Source of the DNA: Salvator merianae
Lineage: Eukaryota; Chordata; Lepidosauria; Squamata; Teiidae
Assembly (NCBI GenBank): GCA_003586115.2
Contig: QVOM02000073.1
Location: forward strand, 41,470,289-41,534,288
Reading direction: 5' to 3'
DNA length: 64,000 nt
Shown here: piece by piece, positions 12,679 to 24,034 of the stretch
How the letters are laid out: every line of letters begins with the position of its first letter
Numbering within the stretch: position 1 is the stretch's first letter
The notes under the pieces: model-generated
Database searches by the model: none
What the model saw: only the letters and a program-made list of their open reading frames with translations
Told to the model about the DNA's origin: nothing
Program-made: the position numbers and the translations under genes

Positions 12679-13095
12679 AGGCACAGGACTGCTCCTTTTT
12701 CTTTTATTTTTATTTCTGCATCTGCACAGCAGCACTCATGAGACTCACTGCACACAAGTTATGAAACAATGTTCGATGTGCTCGTATGTCTTCTCCTAGA
12801 GTTCCCATCTTTCCATTCTCCCAAAACACCCACCGGCAGCCCAACCCATTTGATGTTGCCCCTGAAGTAGAAAGGTGCAGGATTCTTCCTTTTTTTCCTT
12901 CCCCCTTCATCATCTATGCAGCAGCACACCAAGGGTCCAGCAGTACTGTACACAGTTTATGAAACCATCATTTGATGTGCTTGCAACTCTTCCTTACCCC
13001 TGAGTTCTGTTGCCTTTCCGTTCTCCAAAAATCTCTGCCAGCTCCCCAACCTGTTTGTTGTTGTCCCTGAAATAAAAAGGCACAGCACATTCAGA
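12679..13095 (+). repeat. Tandem repeat, about 200-bp unit, two full units plus a partial
   Basis: Unit starts are near 12679 (AGGCACAGGACTGCTCC), 12870 (AGGTGCAGGATTCTTCC) and 13080 (AGGCACAGCAC). Each unit contains, in order, a pyrimidine-rich stretch, a GCAGCAGCAC block, a 'GTTTATGAAACCATC' block, a 'TTTGATGTGCTTG' block, a 'CCATTCTCC' block and an 'AACCTGTTTGTTGTTGTCCC' block. Identity between units looks like roughly 70-75% by eye. No stable reading frame, so I treat it as satellite-like, not protein repeats. Confidence 0.65.
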
Positions 13096-13814
13096 AGCAA
13101 AATTCTTAGAACAGGGAGCTCGAATGTCCCACCGGCTTGTTGGCACGGGTGCAGCAACATATGTGGTGGTCATTTTTGGCCATTAATACAAGAAGAAATA
13201 CTAAAAATATTTCAGGAAAACATTATTCTCTTCCATTATGTTGTATGCATAATATTAATGGCCTTTCTGTATCTACTTCTAATAAAAAGTTTATTCATTT
13301 TTTATTAATGGCAGAAAAAAGAGTAATAGCATGTGAGTGGAAAGATAAAAGAAATTTCTATTTGTAAATAGTATAAATACATTTGGGAATTTATTTCACA
13401 TCAGGTATGCATTATTCAGAGTCAAACACCAAAAACGTCATTTTCAGAAATATGGAAACCCATTACTAATATCATTCCTATTGTGGATCAGGCATTTATT
13501 CCTTTGGTAGCAATTCAGTCTCTTCTGCAATTTTAGTAGATTTAATGCATGTTTATATACATTAATATGATAAATAGGTACATAATTGTTTCTAATGGTT
13601 ATAGATAAATAGGTGTTTTCTAAAGATAGATAACATTAATTATCCAGTCTTATTTTTGTTGTGTTATTATTATTCATTTTCTAAGATATATTGACTTTGA
13701 TATTCTTAGATAAAATTTATTTACTGGATTATTATTTTGTAAAACGTTATTAAGAATTCTGTGTAGCTGCAATGATTCTGTTCAGTAAAGTTACAAACAA
13801 AAGCTGGAAAAGGA

Positions 13815-14010
13815 AAAGGCACACGGTTCCTGCTTCCCAGTTTTCCCCTTCAGCAACCACACAGTAGCACACTAAAGATCCAGTGCTCATTGTCGGTACA
13901 GTACACGACATGAAAAACCACGTTTGATGTGCCTTCTGACTCCCAAATTCTTCTTCCTTCTTTCCCCACTCTGCTCCCAACACCGTGTTGAGCTCCCTTG
14001 TCTGTCTCTG
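13815..14010 (+). repeat. Separated further unit of the ~200-bp repeat
   Basis: It starts AAGGCACACGGTTCCTGC and carries the same order of blocks: cacagtagcacac, gatccagtgctcattg, tacagtacacgacatgaaa, cgtttgatgtgcc. About 720 bp of unrelated AT-rich DNA separates it from the tandem group. Confidence 0.55.
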
Positions 14011-15894
14011 GTTTCTGTAATCAGGCTGCCTATGGTTGTAGTTACTTCACTGGACTAGTTCTAGTGGCTTCAGTCATAGAAATTCCTCTTGTTGTTGCCC
14101 TCCCACCCAGACTAATCATGTCTTCTGATTGGCCAACCCTTCTTTCTTTCTCATTGTTACCAAGCAACCACTAAGTGGGGTCAGACCAGTTTTTAAGGGA
14201 GCCTTTCTCACGGTAAAGGAGTTGGAATGGCTGCAAGTTTCCTCATAAGCAAATGTTGGCCAGTAGGAAAGCCTAAAGTAAAAACACAGGTGGTAGCAGA
14301 AAAAAAATGGGGAAAGGCAGCCACAGGGCGAGTGAAAGTTACAAAAAGGAGCAAATACAGGAAGTTCTGGAAGTTTGCTGCAGTTGCCCTGCCTCATCAC
14401 CCCTGTGTTGTTGGGAGTCCACACAATAATGGCAGTGGCTTGAAAGGGGAGAAGGGAGATCCCATGTAACCCTTCTCCCTGTTAAAATGAAAATAGATGA
14501 ATGCAAGTTGCCAGATAGAGCAAGCAGAAGAGAAGCAACCACAGTTAGGAACAGCAGGGAGGCCGGGGGGTGAAGGCAACAGAAATGTACTGGGATAGGC
14601 AACAATGCTTTGGGAGCTGCTGACCCACATCCCACAAAAGGATGTAGAAAGGGGAATTTAGTGCAACTTTCACCACAGAAGCATAGGAAACCGCCAGCAC
14701 AGATGTGCATTTTTGATCCAGAAAAGTAACGTGAATCTGGAGTCCTGCACAGATGGGCAGAAGTCTGTTAAGGGGAAAAGAGAGATGAGGCAGAAACATA
14801 ACACACACAATGGAGAGTTTTACTGTCGTGTGGGATTATGGCAAAAGGGACACAAAATAAAGAAGCTTGCTCACTGCTGCTCTGAATTTTGCCTAGGTAC
14901 AATGGAATGGTGGTGCTGTGTTCTATGTGCAGAGCCCATGGTATCCTGTCCCCTAGTTATGCTTCTATTCCCTCATTCATTTCACTGGGAATGACCAACG
15001 AAGAAAGGGTAACACCTTATTTTGCCCACAAAACAAGTCTAGGTTCCACCCCTAACAGACTATTGCAGTAGTCATGGCAAAGTAGTGACCAGTGCTGTTG
15101 GTCAAAGTTTGGATCGAGACCAGAAAAAAATCTGGTGATAAGAAAATCCAGATTTCATCAGCAATAAAATGGAACTTCTGCATATGAGCTCTCAAGGGTG
15201 ATTCTAGTGTGTGAGGGACTGCTCAAGGTGTTGAAAGTTTGAGATGTGATTGCATCCTTAGAAGGTGCCACAAATTTTCTGTGGTTGCATATAGAGCCTC
15301 CCAGTTCATTCATCTTACACCTTGCTTTAACCCACAGAACTACTATTTGTGGTTGCTTCCAGCTATTCAAAGTATAGGTGAAAACATGCATTTTAATTTA
15401 AAAAGATTAGTGTTTATAGTTCACAAACATTTTTATTCTCTTTTAACAGTGCTGAATGAGTACTGTGAGGTGTCTTACAGAAATATAATGAAATGTGAAT
15501 AAAAATAATGTGACATGAGCCAAAAGGCAGTCAAAACATGATACTTCCTCCTGGCAATTACAATGTTGTGGTTGTTAAGTGAGACTTCAATGCCACAACC
15601 GGTTTTCTTCCACTCTTGTCATTATACAGAAGGGAGAGTTGGCAAAACACATGAAAAAGGGGAATCCCCACAGATTGTTTCTGAAATTGCATAATAAAAA
15701 GATGCATTGTTTTCGTTTAAATAAAAGCAGAAGTGGTGTTTGCATAATTATCTTCCTCTGAGACAATTGCGATTACTTGAACATATGTATTCACATTATC
15801 TTTAACGTCTTTTTTTTAAAAAATAAAAACCCTTTAGTCCTTAAAGGATCAAGTAAGGCTTCAAAAGTTTGAAACAGAAATGTTATTTGGTTTT

Positions 15895-15975
15895 ATAGGT
15901 CATTTCTTACTGCTTATAATGACTGTGTGGTACCCTGAGACCTAACGGTACAGGGTGGGATAGAAGTGTAAATAT
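15895..15975 (+). repeat. LINE-like 3' tail
   Basis: A 'gtaccctgagacctaacggt' to 'gtgggatagaagtgtaaata' block followed by an ATATAAAA-rich tail is the sense form of the tail seen reversed at 16150, 40041 and 49100. Confidence 0.4.
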
Positions 15976-16149
15976 ATAAAAATATACAAGCATAACCTCT
16001 TGATAGCTTCTTATAGTACAACCCAGTTTGCTCTGGACCCTTACTCAGAAATAAGGCTAATTGATTTTAGTGGTACTTATTGCCAGATACATGGATATAG
16101 GATGCCACACTGGGTTCTCAACTGTATATATTGACCTGAAAGACAAGGA

Positions 16150-16240
16150 GAAAGATATATTATTTTATTTAAAACATTTATATTCCACTTCTCATTTTAA
16201 AAAAAGAAAGTGGTTTACAAGAAATATTAAAAACAAGGGG
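16150..16240 (-). repeat. LINE-like 3' tail, antisense
   Basis: TTATTTAAAACATTTATATT, a polypyrimidine stretch, then AAGTGGTTTACAAGAAATAT match the antisense tail pattern of the same repeat family. Confidence 0.4.
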
Positions 16241-17142
16241 AAAACCATATACATACATGCATAAAATCAACAGTTAAAAACACACATATAGATCAAGGAA
16301 GAGAACAAATATTTACTAAAAAGACAGGTCTTTAATAGCTACCTGAAAACTGTAGCAGTATATATAGTCCAGCTTGTACTTTACACAAGCTCAGGGGTAA
16401 TCTGAATCTGTGGGGTTTTTTTTATACCAATGCCATGTGCTCCATATTATGTTATCGTCATCCAACACCAAGGCCCATCTTGGACACATGATGCCCACTT
16501 GTTCTGCTGCTCTGAGCTTCGCAATAAAGCAGTAATTGATCTTAATAGCTTTGCAATGCACAGAGAGTATGGTCTTCTATTGCTCAAGAAGCAGCTGGCT
16601 CCCATATGATCATATGATCAAACCTGCCAAAGCCACTTTCCTTGTTCTGCTTAAGAAACCTAAACATGCCTGTTCATATTGTGGCCCTTTCCACCCTTGT
16701 TCCAGGACAGAGCAGGATACTCTGTCCCAGAACAAGCAACCCATCCCACACTGGGGTGAGTTGCTGCTGGAGCAAAATAGGACCATCCGCATTTGAATGG
16801 TGCGTTCTGCTCCAGCTCCAGCCATTACCTCTGGACAGTCCTTGGAGGCAGTACCAAGCCTTTGAAAGCCAGGAATTAAAGTTCCTGGCCCTCAATGTTT
16901 CTGGGAAGACTCCTTTTGGAGCACAGTACTTCCACTGGCACTTCCTGGAATGTCAATAAAAAGGGTCCCTTGTGGTATACTGGACCACAAGGGCATGCTG
17001 TCAACACACCTTTGTGGTCCTGTATACTGGAAGAAGTCCACTTGTAAACGTCTTTGAAAAGATCTACCAGTAGCCCAGGATAGGACACTGTTTTGGCAAC
17101 TGTTCTAGTCACAACTTAGTGCAAAGTGAACAGACTGCATCA

Positions 17143-17593
17143 TAGAATCATAGAGTTGGAAGGGACCTCCATGGTCATGGAGTCCAACCCCCTGCTCAAT
17201 GCAGGATTCACTAAACCATCCCAGACAGATATCCGTCCAGCCTCTCCTTGAAGACCTCCAGCAAAGGAGAGCCCACCACCTCCTGTGGTAACCTGTTCCA
17301 ATGACTGATTGCCCTTACGGTTAGAAAGTTTTTCCTAATATCTAGCCTGTATCTACTCCCTTGAAGTTTCATCCCATTGTTTCTAGTCCTTCCTTTTTGT
17401 ACAATTGAGAATAAGGCCAATCCTTCTGCACTGTGACAGCCCTTCAGATACTTGAAAACAGCTATCGTGTCTCCTCTCAATCTTCTCTTCTGCAGGCTAA
17501 ACATTCCTAGATCCTTTAACCGTTCCTCGTAGGACATGGTTTGCAGACCACTCACCATTTTGGTTGCCCTTCTCTGAACTTGTTCCAGCATCA
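17143..17593 (-). mobile_element. CR1 LINE, 5'-truncated insertion
   Basis: The left edge holds the antisense of the CR1 3' end (CATAGAATCATAG, from the terminal ATTCTATG-type repeat) followed by the well-known 'gttggaagggacctcca' segment. The insertion is flanked by a 6-bp direct repeat, GCATCA, at 17137-17142 and 17588-17593. Its reading frame is still open to the truncation point, suggesting a relatively young copy. Confidence 0.85.
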
Positions 17594-17594
17594 A
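17211..17594 (-). pseudogene. CR1 ORF2 fragment (C-terminus of reverse transcriptase polyprotein)
   Basis: About 126 codons without a stop read LEQVQRRATKMVSGLQ near the start and ISHWNRLPQEVVGSPLLEVF near the end. These are typical of the extreme C-terminus of CR1 ORF2, downstream of the reverse transcriptase palm. The catalytic YADD region and the endonuclease are absent because the copy is 5'-truncated, so it cannot encode an active protein. It lies antisense to PPP2R2B inside the intron and has no start codon of its own; the first codon of the open frame is TTG at the junction with the MITE. Confidence 0.85.
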
Positions 17595-20339
17595 CGGGGG
17601 TGGAGCCTCTGCTGGTCCACACTAATGTGCAGACAGCAGGCCTCTGGCCTGTTCCAGGCTGCTCCTTGGTCCAGTATACTAAGGAGTGTAGAAAGGGCCT
17701 GCAAAGCTAGAGAGAACTTACATGTGCTCTTGCTGACAAGTGGGCTTGGTGGAACAAAATAATCTTTTTTAAAAAGAGTTCACATTTACCTATCCTGGAG
17801 CTTGAATTTCAGTATAAAGCAGGAGTGTAGGGGACTTTTCCTAAACTGCTTCCTTTATCCCACTTATGATGAGGAATAAACTGTGCAAGAATGAAAACAT
17901 GCAGGATCTTTAGCAAAGACCAGAGGTTCCAGTGCCTCTTTCTGGATGGAACAAACAAAAGAACTACATCAAAAGAAGGGGAGCTCTTCTTTCACCCTTG
18001 AGTCTGTGAATTTGTCACAGGACCCCGTTTGCCATTGCTGGCTTCATCAAAGCCTTTCCTGCTGTTCAACAGCCTGTAGTCAGGGAAATGGGAGAACACT
18101 TACATAATGTTGATGCTCAAAATAACATTCCATGTACAAAGGGGATATCTTTGCTTCGTGACCAGGGCTTCCCTTTTTGCGAGTAATGCTAGTATAATTC
18201 CCAGGGCCTAACAGGAGGAAAAGAAGGTACATAAGTTATGCGCGTGTAATATAAAAGTGCACATCTCTGCATTTTACAGTGGGGAATGGAAACTGCAATG
18301 ATTGTCCAGTACTATTACAAAACAGAAATAGCAGTGCACACACTGTTGGAATAAAATGGAAGGGCAGAGACTGCCACAGGAGTTCAGAGCTTCTGCAAAA
18401 CACATGTGTAGCTAAACCCATAAAAACATACTGCGTGCTATAGAATTAAAAAAAAAATTAAGAGATCTGTTCACAGATCTCTTACTCCTGTCTAAGCCCT
18501 TAGATCTAGTGAAATCAAGGGGAAACATTTAAGTGTATGTTTCAGGTCAGTTGAGTTCAATAGGAATTAAAGCACAACTGCCTCTTTGTCTACTCATAAC
18601 TTGTTGCATTTCATGAGAGTTCTTGCTAGGAAAGCATACATGAGATGTCTTCCTTAATGACATTCTGACCATACCATGTGTTACCTTGTTTTTAGGTATG
18701 TGCAGTTCCGGTCATCCTAAAGCAGCACTGCTGCTGCTTTTTTGGGTGTGTATGTGGGTGTGGGTGTGCTGTGCCAGGAAGAACTGAGAGGCTTGACACA
18801 GTCTCCCTGGTTTGACAGTTCAGTTGATGGACCACTCCAAGCCTCCCCTTCTGCTTCCCTGATCATGCAATTTGGGTGGAAAAAAAGCAGTTTGGATTGG
18901 GGGTCCTGATCCACTTTGCTTGCATAGAATTCCCCCTACTTTCTATAAAAGGACATTTACATCAATGGTTAGTGGAGCACTTTTACCAGTGCAGTGGGGA
19001 GGAGGCAAGGCTGCTATTGGATGCCTCACTTTATTCTCTGCAAGCCACATTGGGATCCATAGCAGATTAGTTCAAAAGCATTGGAGATGGGCTCTCACTG
19101 ATCCCCCACTTTCCAATTCACAGGTTGCTACCGCCCAAGTCCTATCTGAGGCTACAGCTACACTGGCATGTTAGCTAAGCAGCCCAGTTGGACCAGGAAC
19201 AAAATGTATGTCTATTAACAGTAAGAACTGGGAAGAAAGGAGAAGTTTTGTCTGGATTTGTATGATGGCTGTTGTTAGTTCTCTTCTGAAAGCAGTAATG
19301 TGGTGTTCCCACTCCTGCCACCATTTCTGGCTGGGAGAATATAATTAGACACAGGAAATGGCTCCAGAAATAAGTCATTTCCCATATTTGATTAAACAGG
19401 ACCATCAAAGCTGCTTTGAGAATGTAACTCTACCTTTACAGAACTCTAAGTAGTGCTTATGGTGTGATGTGTGCTAGATGAGTATGAGGCCAAACAGGCC
19501 CTACACTCATGGTGACCTAATGTTGCCATGTGAACATTGCCTTTATCGTCTTTTCTCTCTTCTTTTGTTTCCTTTCTGGGGGAAAAAATGCTCACCTAGC
19601 CAAGCAACATGATTCTTGTTGCTTTTCCTCTCTTAACATGTTGGGGCAAGGGAAAAGATAAAAAATCAGCAGAAGTATGGATTCCCATACTTGGATAATG
19701 CAGAGGAGCACTTCTGAATCTGGATAGCACAAAGAGTTTTTTTTAAAGCCTCCTTTGTTATGAACTGGTTTGTACTGGCTTTAACTGACTCAGGGAATAT
19801 AGCTCCCAGTTCACTATGTTGGATCTTAAGTGTAAAGAGGTTGGTTTTACAGATGCAGTTTATCTGGCATGGGATTGTTAGGAATGGGGAAGTGGAAAAT
19901 GCAGTTCAAAACAAAAAAGAGTTCCGACATGAAATAACCTTCATTTTAAAACCCAAAGAAAAGAACAAGCAAATAGACTAGTGGCAGAATATAGCCAATT
20001 CAACAGCACAGGCAAAGCAGTAATACAGAGGATTCCAATTATTCTGTCAATCATAAGCAGTAACAGACTAACAAGGTGCTAATAGGATTATGTGTGGCTG
20101 AGAAATTTTATTGAGTTCTGGCATCCTGAAGCAGTAGCTTCTTGAATGGGACTTTAGCAGCTTGATTGAAAGCTAAATTTCTACAGTCTACGATGCTTTC
20201 TAAGACCCAGATCTATTGAAATCCACCAGTCCAACCCAGGTCTGCTTAACTGCTTTCCAAAGCAGTGACTTACTGTGCTTCAGATCCCGGATTTGAAGGT
20301 CACCATTCCTCCTATTCTTGGGCTCCACCCAGGTTTTAT

Positions 20340-21250
20340 TCTAATGAACAAAATAATAGACAAGGGGATCAAGAAAAAAACCACACCTTACTCTTGACAG
20401 CTTGTCCCATGCCTTCACTATGCTGAGGGAGGAAAAGAGGAGAAAGGAGAGGGATCTCACTCTCAAAAGGTCTCTGGTCCCACGCAGAGACACAGCGGGG
20501 TTACACGAGAAGAGCAGGTGCTTTATCCAGGTAGTGTCCCTGTTCATTAGAAGGCAACGAAAGACACAGACCAGAGACTCCCAAGAGTCGAGTCTGTCTG
20601 GAGCAATAAAAGGAAGCTGAAACTGCTCCAGTGGTCCCTATCAGATGTTGGCAATTGGCAGCAAAAAGTGATTTTAGCACATCAAGGGGTTGTACTGGAT
20701 GCAGGACTCAGCAGAAGTTCAGCCAGAAAGGCTGGCAGCAATCCAGAGAATCTTTGCAGAGTGATTTGCAGCAAATGAGAGGGCAAGAGTGAGAGTTTCC
20801 CGTGCTCCCCAGAACTCTGGCTATCACTAGAAGTGAGGAAGCAGGGGACAAATTATATTCAAGACTCCAGATTCAAGCTCATGATTCAGCAGCAGGGTGA
20901 AGGGATGCTGTGAAACAACTACCCGAGGAACTGGAAAATTCTGGGGTTTTTTATACCTTTGTTCTGCCTAGGATCCAAGGAGGACTTAGCTAAAGGATAG
21001 GCAAAAGTGGGGCAAGCTTCCAAGAGCAGGAAACTTTTGCAGGCAAAAAGGGCACAAAAGAAGGCACATAGGCAAGATTACAATCAGTCAGCCTGTCAAC
21101 TTAATCTGCACACAGATAACTGGGTATGAAAAGATGCCCTCTAGGTCACACCTAGCCTGGCCTTGATAATAGTGTTTACCCGGGTGGTTTTTAGATGCCA
21201 ACCTGAGTTTCATTGCAAAAGAATGTTGCAGTGTCAGCCCCTTTTGGAAG
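20340..21250. other. Unclassified, possibly repeat-derived stretch
   Basis: A purine-rich stretch of about 0.9 kb, more even in composition than its surroundings, with no frame longer than about 70 codons. It may be part of an LTR-type or other retroelement, but I find no primer-binding site, terminal repeat or domain. Confidence 0.2.
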
Positions 21251-21879
21251 CCGAATAAGTTTGATTAAGATACACCAATTTCTATAGTGCTAACCAAATA
21301 GCTAGCAGAGTGGCAAGACTTGTTTTTGCTCTAAGTGCAAATCCTTTGGATTGCCTCACCTAGCAATTTTCACATTAGCAAGGATACAATGTATCAGCTA
21401 ACTTTTCCACTGCTGGCTGCAATCAGTCTTGTGCTTGCTTCTTCTTTTACTGGATACAGAACCTTGCAGGGAAGAAGAGGAGGGAAAACCGCTTGTCTGT
21501 TTAAAATGAAACTATTATTCTATCATGACTTCCTTAGGAGCCTGGCCACACAGTATCCATGCTTTGCTTAGACTCGTCCTCCATGGGCTATCAGCTTTGC
21601 TCTACAATGTGGCACAGCCCAATAGCCTTGTGTACCACTCTATCACGTAAAATTAAGACATGTCATATTACCAGAGCAGGTATTCCTGCTCTTTTTTATA
21701 GACATTTTCTGCCTCTTTGCTGATTCCAAATCTATCTGCTCCTTGCTAAGACATGTGAAGATCTCAGCTTGAAGGTAGGTGAACTTCAGGCTTTTAGGCT
21801 TATGTGAATGCACTCTGGGTGTTCTTGCTCTTTTGTTCATCAGTATAAGGGGCTTTCTTTGCTACCGGGCTGTGATCAG

Positions 21880-22336
21880 GTCCAGTGGCTCACGTCAAGG
21901 CATGGTCTGGAAGAGCACCATCTGCACAATGATGCTGGTGTAGACCAGCCCCTGCACTGGCACTGAAGCTCACACGAACTTCAAGGCCAGCCTCCAAGGG
22001 CTAGGAATGAAAGTTCCTAGCCTTGGAGCCCCTGGGGATCCTGCTTTAGTGGCATACTTTGGGACATTATCAAAATGAGTCCCCCAATAGTCTGAAAAAC
22101 ACCTTATGTATGCCTTTGTGCTCCTGACTGGGCCAGGCTGGTACGCCAGTAGTCCTCAATATCAAGATATGCTGGTAATCCTGATCAGGAACCTCCTGAC
22201 TTGTATTATGCTCCGTCCTGTGTGGATGGGGCCGCACAATGGATGGGGCCTCCTGTATTCTGCACTAATGTGCAGAAGAGAGGCCCTTAGTGCACCTGCT
22301 AGTGCAGAACACTAACAAGTGCAGAAGGGCCCTAAG
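21880..22336. mobile_element. Long MITE, family A, degenerate left end
   Basis: The right terminus GTGCAGAAGGGCCC (ending near 22332) and the internal block GGGCTAGGAATGAAAGTTCC match family A. The left end is not clear, so the start is approximate. Confidence 0.5.
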
Positions 22337-22592
22337 AATGGACTGAGTCCTCTTCCTTCACTTTCATACATAAGGATGGAGCTTTTAGTGGTATAGATGC
22401 ACTCTCAAAGCAATTCACATATATTTGCATCCGATTATGGTCCCAAGCTGTGATGGATTCTTTGCATAGGCTTAAGAGAGACATGTGAATTCTTCATGCA
22501 AAGTTTTTGGCAGCAAGTTTAGTCAGGGCATCTCTGCTACCATAGCAAAAAGAGTGCTGTAATGCAGTACAACTTAAATTATATTTGAACTA

Positions 22593-23096
22593 CAGCAGTA
22601 CATTGTTACTCAACTGCCTTGAAACTTATCGAATTTGGTACTCAACGCATTTTGACGTGAAAATTTTTTCTTGGTACTCATTATTTGTCTGGTACTCAGC
22701 GTGCAAGCTAGAACTTGTCGGTGCAAGTTCCCTCGTTGTCGGTGCAGGTTCTCTCACTACCTTCTCAGTCAAAACAAAGGGTCACATGTTAGTCACACAG
22801 TAGCTCTTGCCCTGTGCACATCCCCTTGTGATCTTATTGTGGTTTCTGTGGTTGTCTATTTAATCTAAGTACTGTACAGGTATTTATTAATTTTTAGGTT
22901 TATTTCTCATGTAAGGTAATGATATACAACCCTGTCTTTTTACATATTGCCTTTAAAATGTGCATTGTCTTTGGTTTGGGAACACATTAAATTTTTTACA
23001 TTATTCCTTGTGGGAAAAATTTGTTTGGAACTCAACGTCTTTGGTACTCATCGTGCCTTCCAGAACCAATTAACGACGAGTACCAAGGTATGACTG
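22593..23096. mobile_element. Tc1/mariner superfamily (Tigger/pogo-like) non-autonomous element
   Basis: This 504-bp element starts with CAG and ends with CTG. It is flanked by TA on both sides (22591-22592 and 23097-23098), the duplication expected for Tc1/mariner. The subterminal parts are inverted: TTACTCAAC on the left against GTACTCGTCG on the reverse right. The phrase TTGGTACTCA recurs, and the end reads GTACCAAGGTATGACTG, a signature I associate with vertebrate Tigger ends. No transposase frame remains. Confidence 0.65.
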
Positions 23097-23138
23097 TACT
23101 TTTCTATACCATGGTAAAGTTTAACAATTTGACACTAA

Positions 23139-23309
23139 GGCCCTTTCTGCACTTGACCTTATTCCAGATTATATCTTGGAATAGGGATCTGCCATCTGTA
23201 TATTACTATGAACTATGAACTGGGGTCTGCTATAATCAGCACTAGTGTGTGGATAGCAAGTCCCTATTCTGGGATATAGTCCAGAATAAAGCCAAGTGCA
23301 GAAAGGGCC
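23139..23309. mobile_element. Short MITE, family A, copy 2 with TAA duplication
   Basis: A 171-bp element with near-perfect terminal inverted repeats: GGCCCTTTCTGCACTTG on the left and CAAGTGCAGAAAGGGCC on the right. It is flanked by TAA at 23136-23138 and 23310-23312. The interior arms fold back (AATAGGGATCTGCC opposite AGCAAGTCCCTATT). The 3-bp TAA duplication fits PIF/Harbinger. It ends 113 bp before the acceptor of the exon at 23423. Confidence 0.85.
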
Positions 23310-23422
23310 TAAATGTCTTTACAAGACTGGGCTAGAGCAGACAAATATTTCAGTGAATACCACATTGGCTGAATCTACCTTGACTATGTTGCTTTTTTTG
23401 TTTTTGTTTTTTGCATGTGTAG

Positions 23423-23592
23423 TTTTTGAAGAGCCTGAAGACCCAAGTAACAGATCGTTTTTTTCTGAGATCATCTCTTCAATTTCTGATGTTAAGTTCA
23501 GTCACAGTGGGAGGTACATCATGACAAGAGACTATCTTACAGTCAAAGTATGGGACCTGAACATGGAGAACAGACCTATTGAGACATACCAG
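23423..23592 (+). CDS. PPP2R2B: PPP2R2B exon: PP2A regulatory subunit B-beta, WD40 blade with [11 protein letters not shown]
   Basis: This 170-nt exon has acceptor gtgtag|TT and donor ACCAG|gtactt. It completes the split Phe codon from the previous exon and encodes 56 further residues, from [19 protein letters not shown] through [20 protein letters not shown] to RPIETYQ. The [10 protein letters not shown] segment is a classic WD repeat strand. IMTRDYLT, as opposed to the MMTRDYLS of B-alpha, supports the beta paralogue. Frame and length are intact. The polypyrimidine tract of the acceptor is strong (T-rich from 23390) and contains no repeat. Confidence 0.97.
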
Positions 23593-24034
23593 GTACTTCA
23601 TTCTTCCTTTTTCTATGAATGAATAGCAGGGAGACAAACAAACACACAAAAAAGTTTAATCTAGCCTTAGGGTCTTTCCAGGTGGCAGAGGAAATTGCGT
23701 GATCTTCCTTAGATTCTGCAATTACTTCTTGTCACAACTGCCAGACAGCAAGAGACAATCCTGGGACAATTCCGGGCTCTTACCTCTGTCTGCTGGCTCT
23801 TTGTGTTATTGTTCCTGTTCCAAAATACCCGGATGTTGGAAGCACCCGTCCGCTTCCCTTTGTTTATTCCCACACTTGCTAGCATCCAGGTATTCTGGAA
23901 CAGCAACAATAACACAAAAAGCCAGCAGAGGTAAGGAATCGATATTACAAGAAATCTGGCATTATTGCTGAATTTCCCATAATAACAATATATTGGATTT
24001 TTGATCAACTAACCCAGGACTGGATTGGGACTGG

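Larger units (their letters stand above)
16683..17699. mobile_element. Long MITE, family A, split by a CR1 insertion
   Basis: The left terminus reads GGCCCTTTCCACCCTTG and the right one GTGTAGAAAGGGCC, with partly matching flanks (TGT and TGC). Interior blocks such as 'gccaggaattaaagttcctgg' recur in the copies at 21880-22336 and 56151-56350. Without the CR1 at 17143-17593 the element is about 560 bp, close to the 501-bp copy at 40787. Non-coding. Confidence 0.65.
3675..23422 (+). other. PPP2R2B: PPP2R2B intron, about 19.7 kb
   Basis: This intron is bounded by gtaagt at 3675 and tgtgtag ending at 23422. It holds MITEs, LINE tails, SINEs, a CR1 nested in a MITE, a Tigger-like element, a ~200-bp tandem repeat and the assembly gap, each listed separately. 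Stretches where I see nothing identifiable: 4400-5820, 6200-6840, 8840-9310, 10070-12670 (apart from some MITE-like inverted pieces near 11340-11775), 14020-15890, 16250-16680 and 17700-21870. ORFs there are short, overlap on both strands, and have no coding signature I recognise. Confidence 0.9.

Noticed and set aside
14339..14710. 123-codon minus-strand ORF with Cys-rich start
   Set aside because: Overlapped by several other ORFs on both strands, no recognisable domain, no conservation evidence available.
17211..17594. Possible host gene on the minus strand
   Set aside because: The peptide is the C-terminus of CR1 ORF2 and the copy is bracketed by a 6-bp target repeat, so it is a LINE fragment.
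18460..18483. Perfect 11-bp hairpin (arms AAGAGATCTGT / ACAGATCTCTT)
   Set aside because: Short isolated palindrome without T-run, promoter or repeat context; expected by chance in 64 kb.
20340..21250. Possible LTR retroelement
   Set aside because: I could not find terminal repeats, a primer-binding site, a polypurine tract or any coding domain; kept only as an unclassified stretch.
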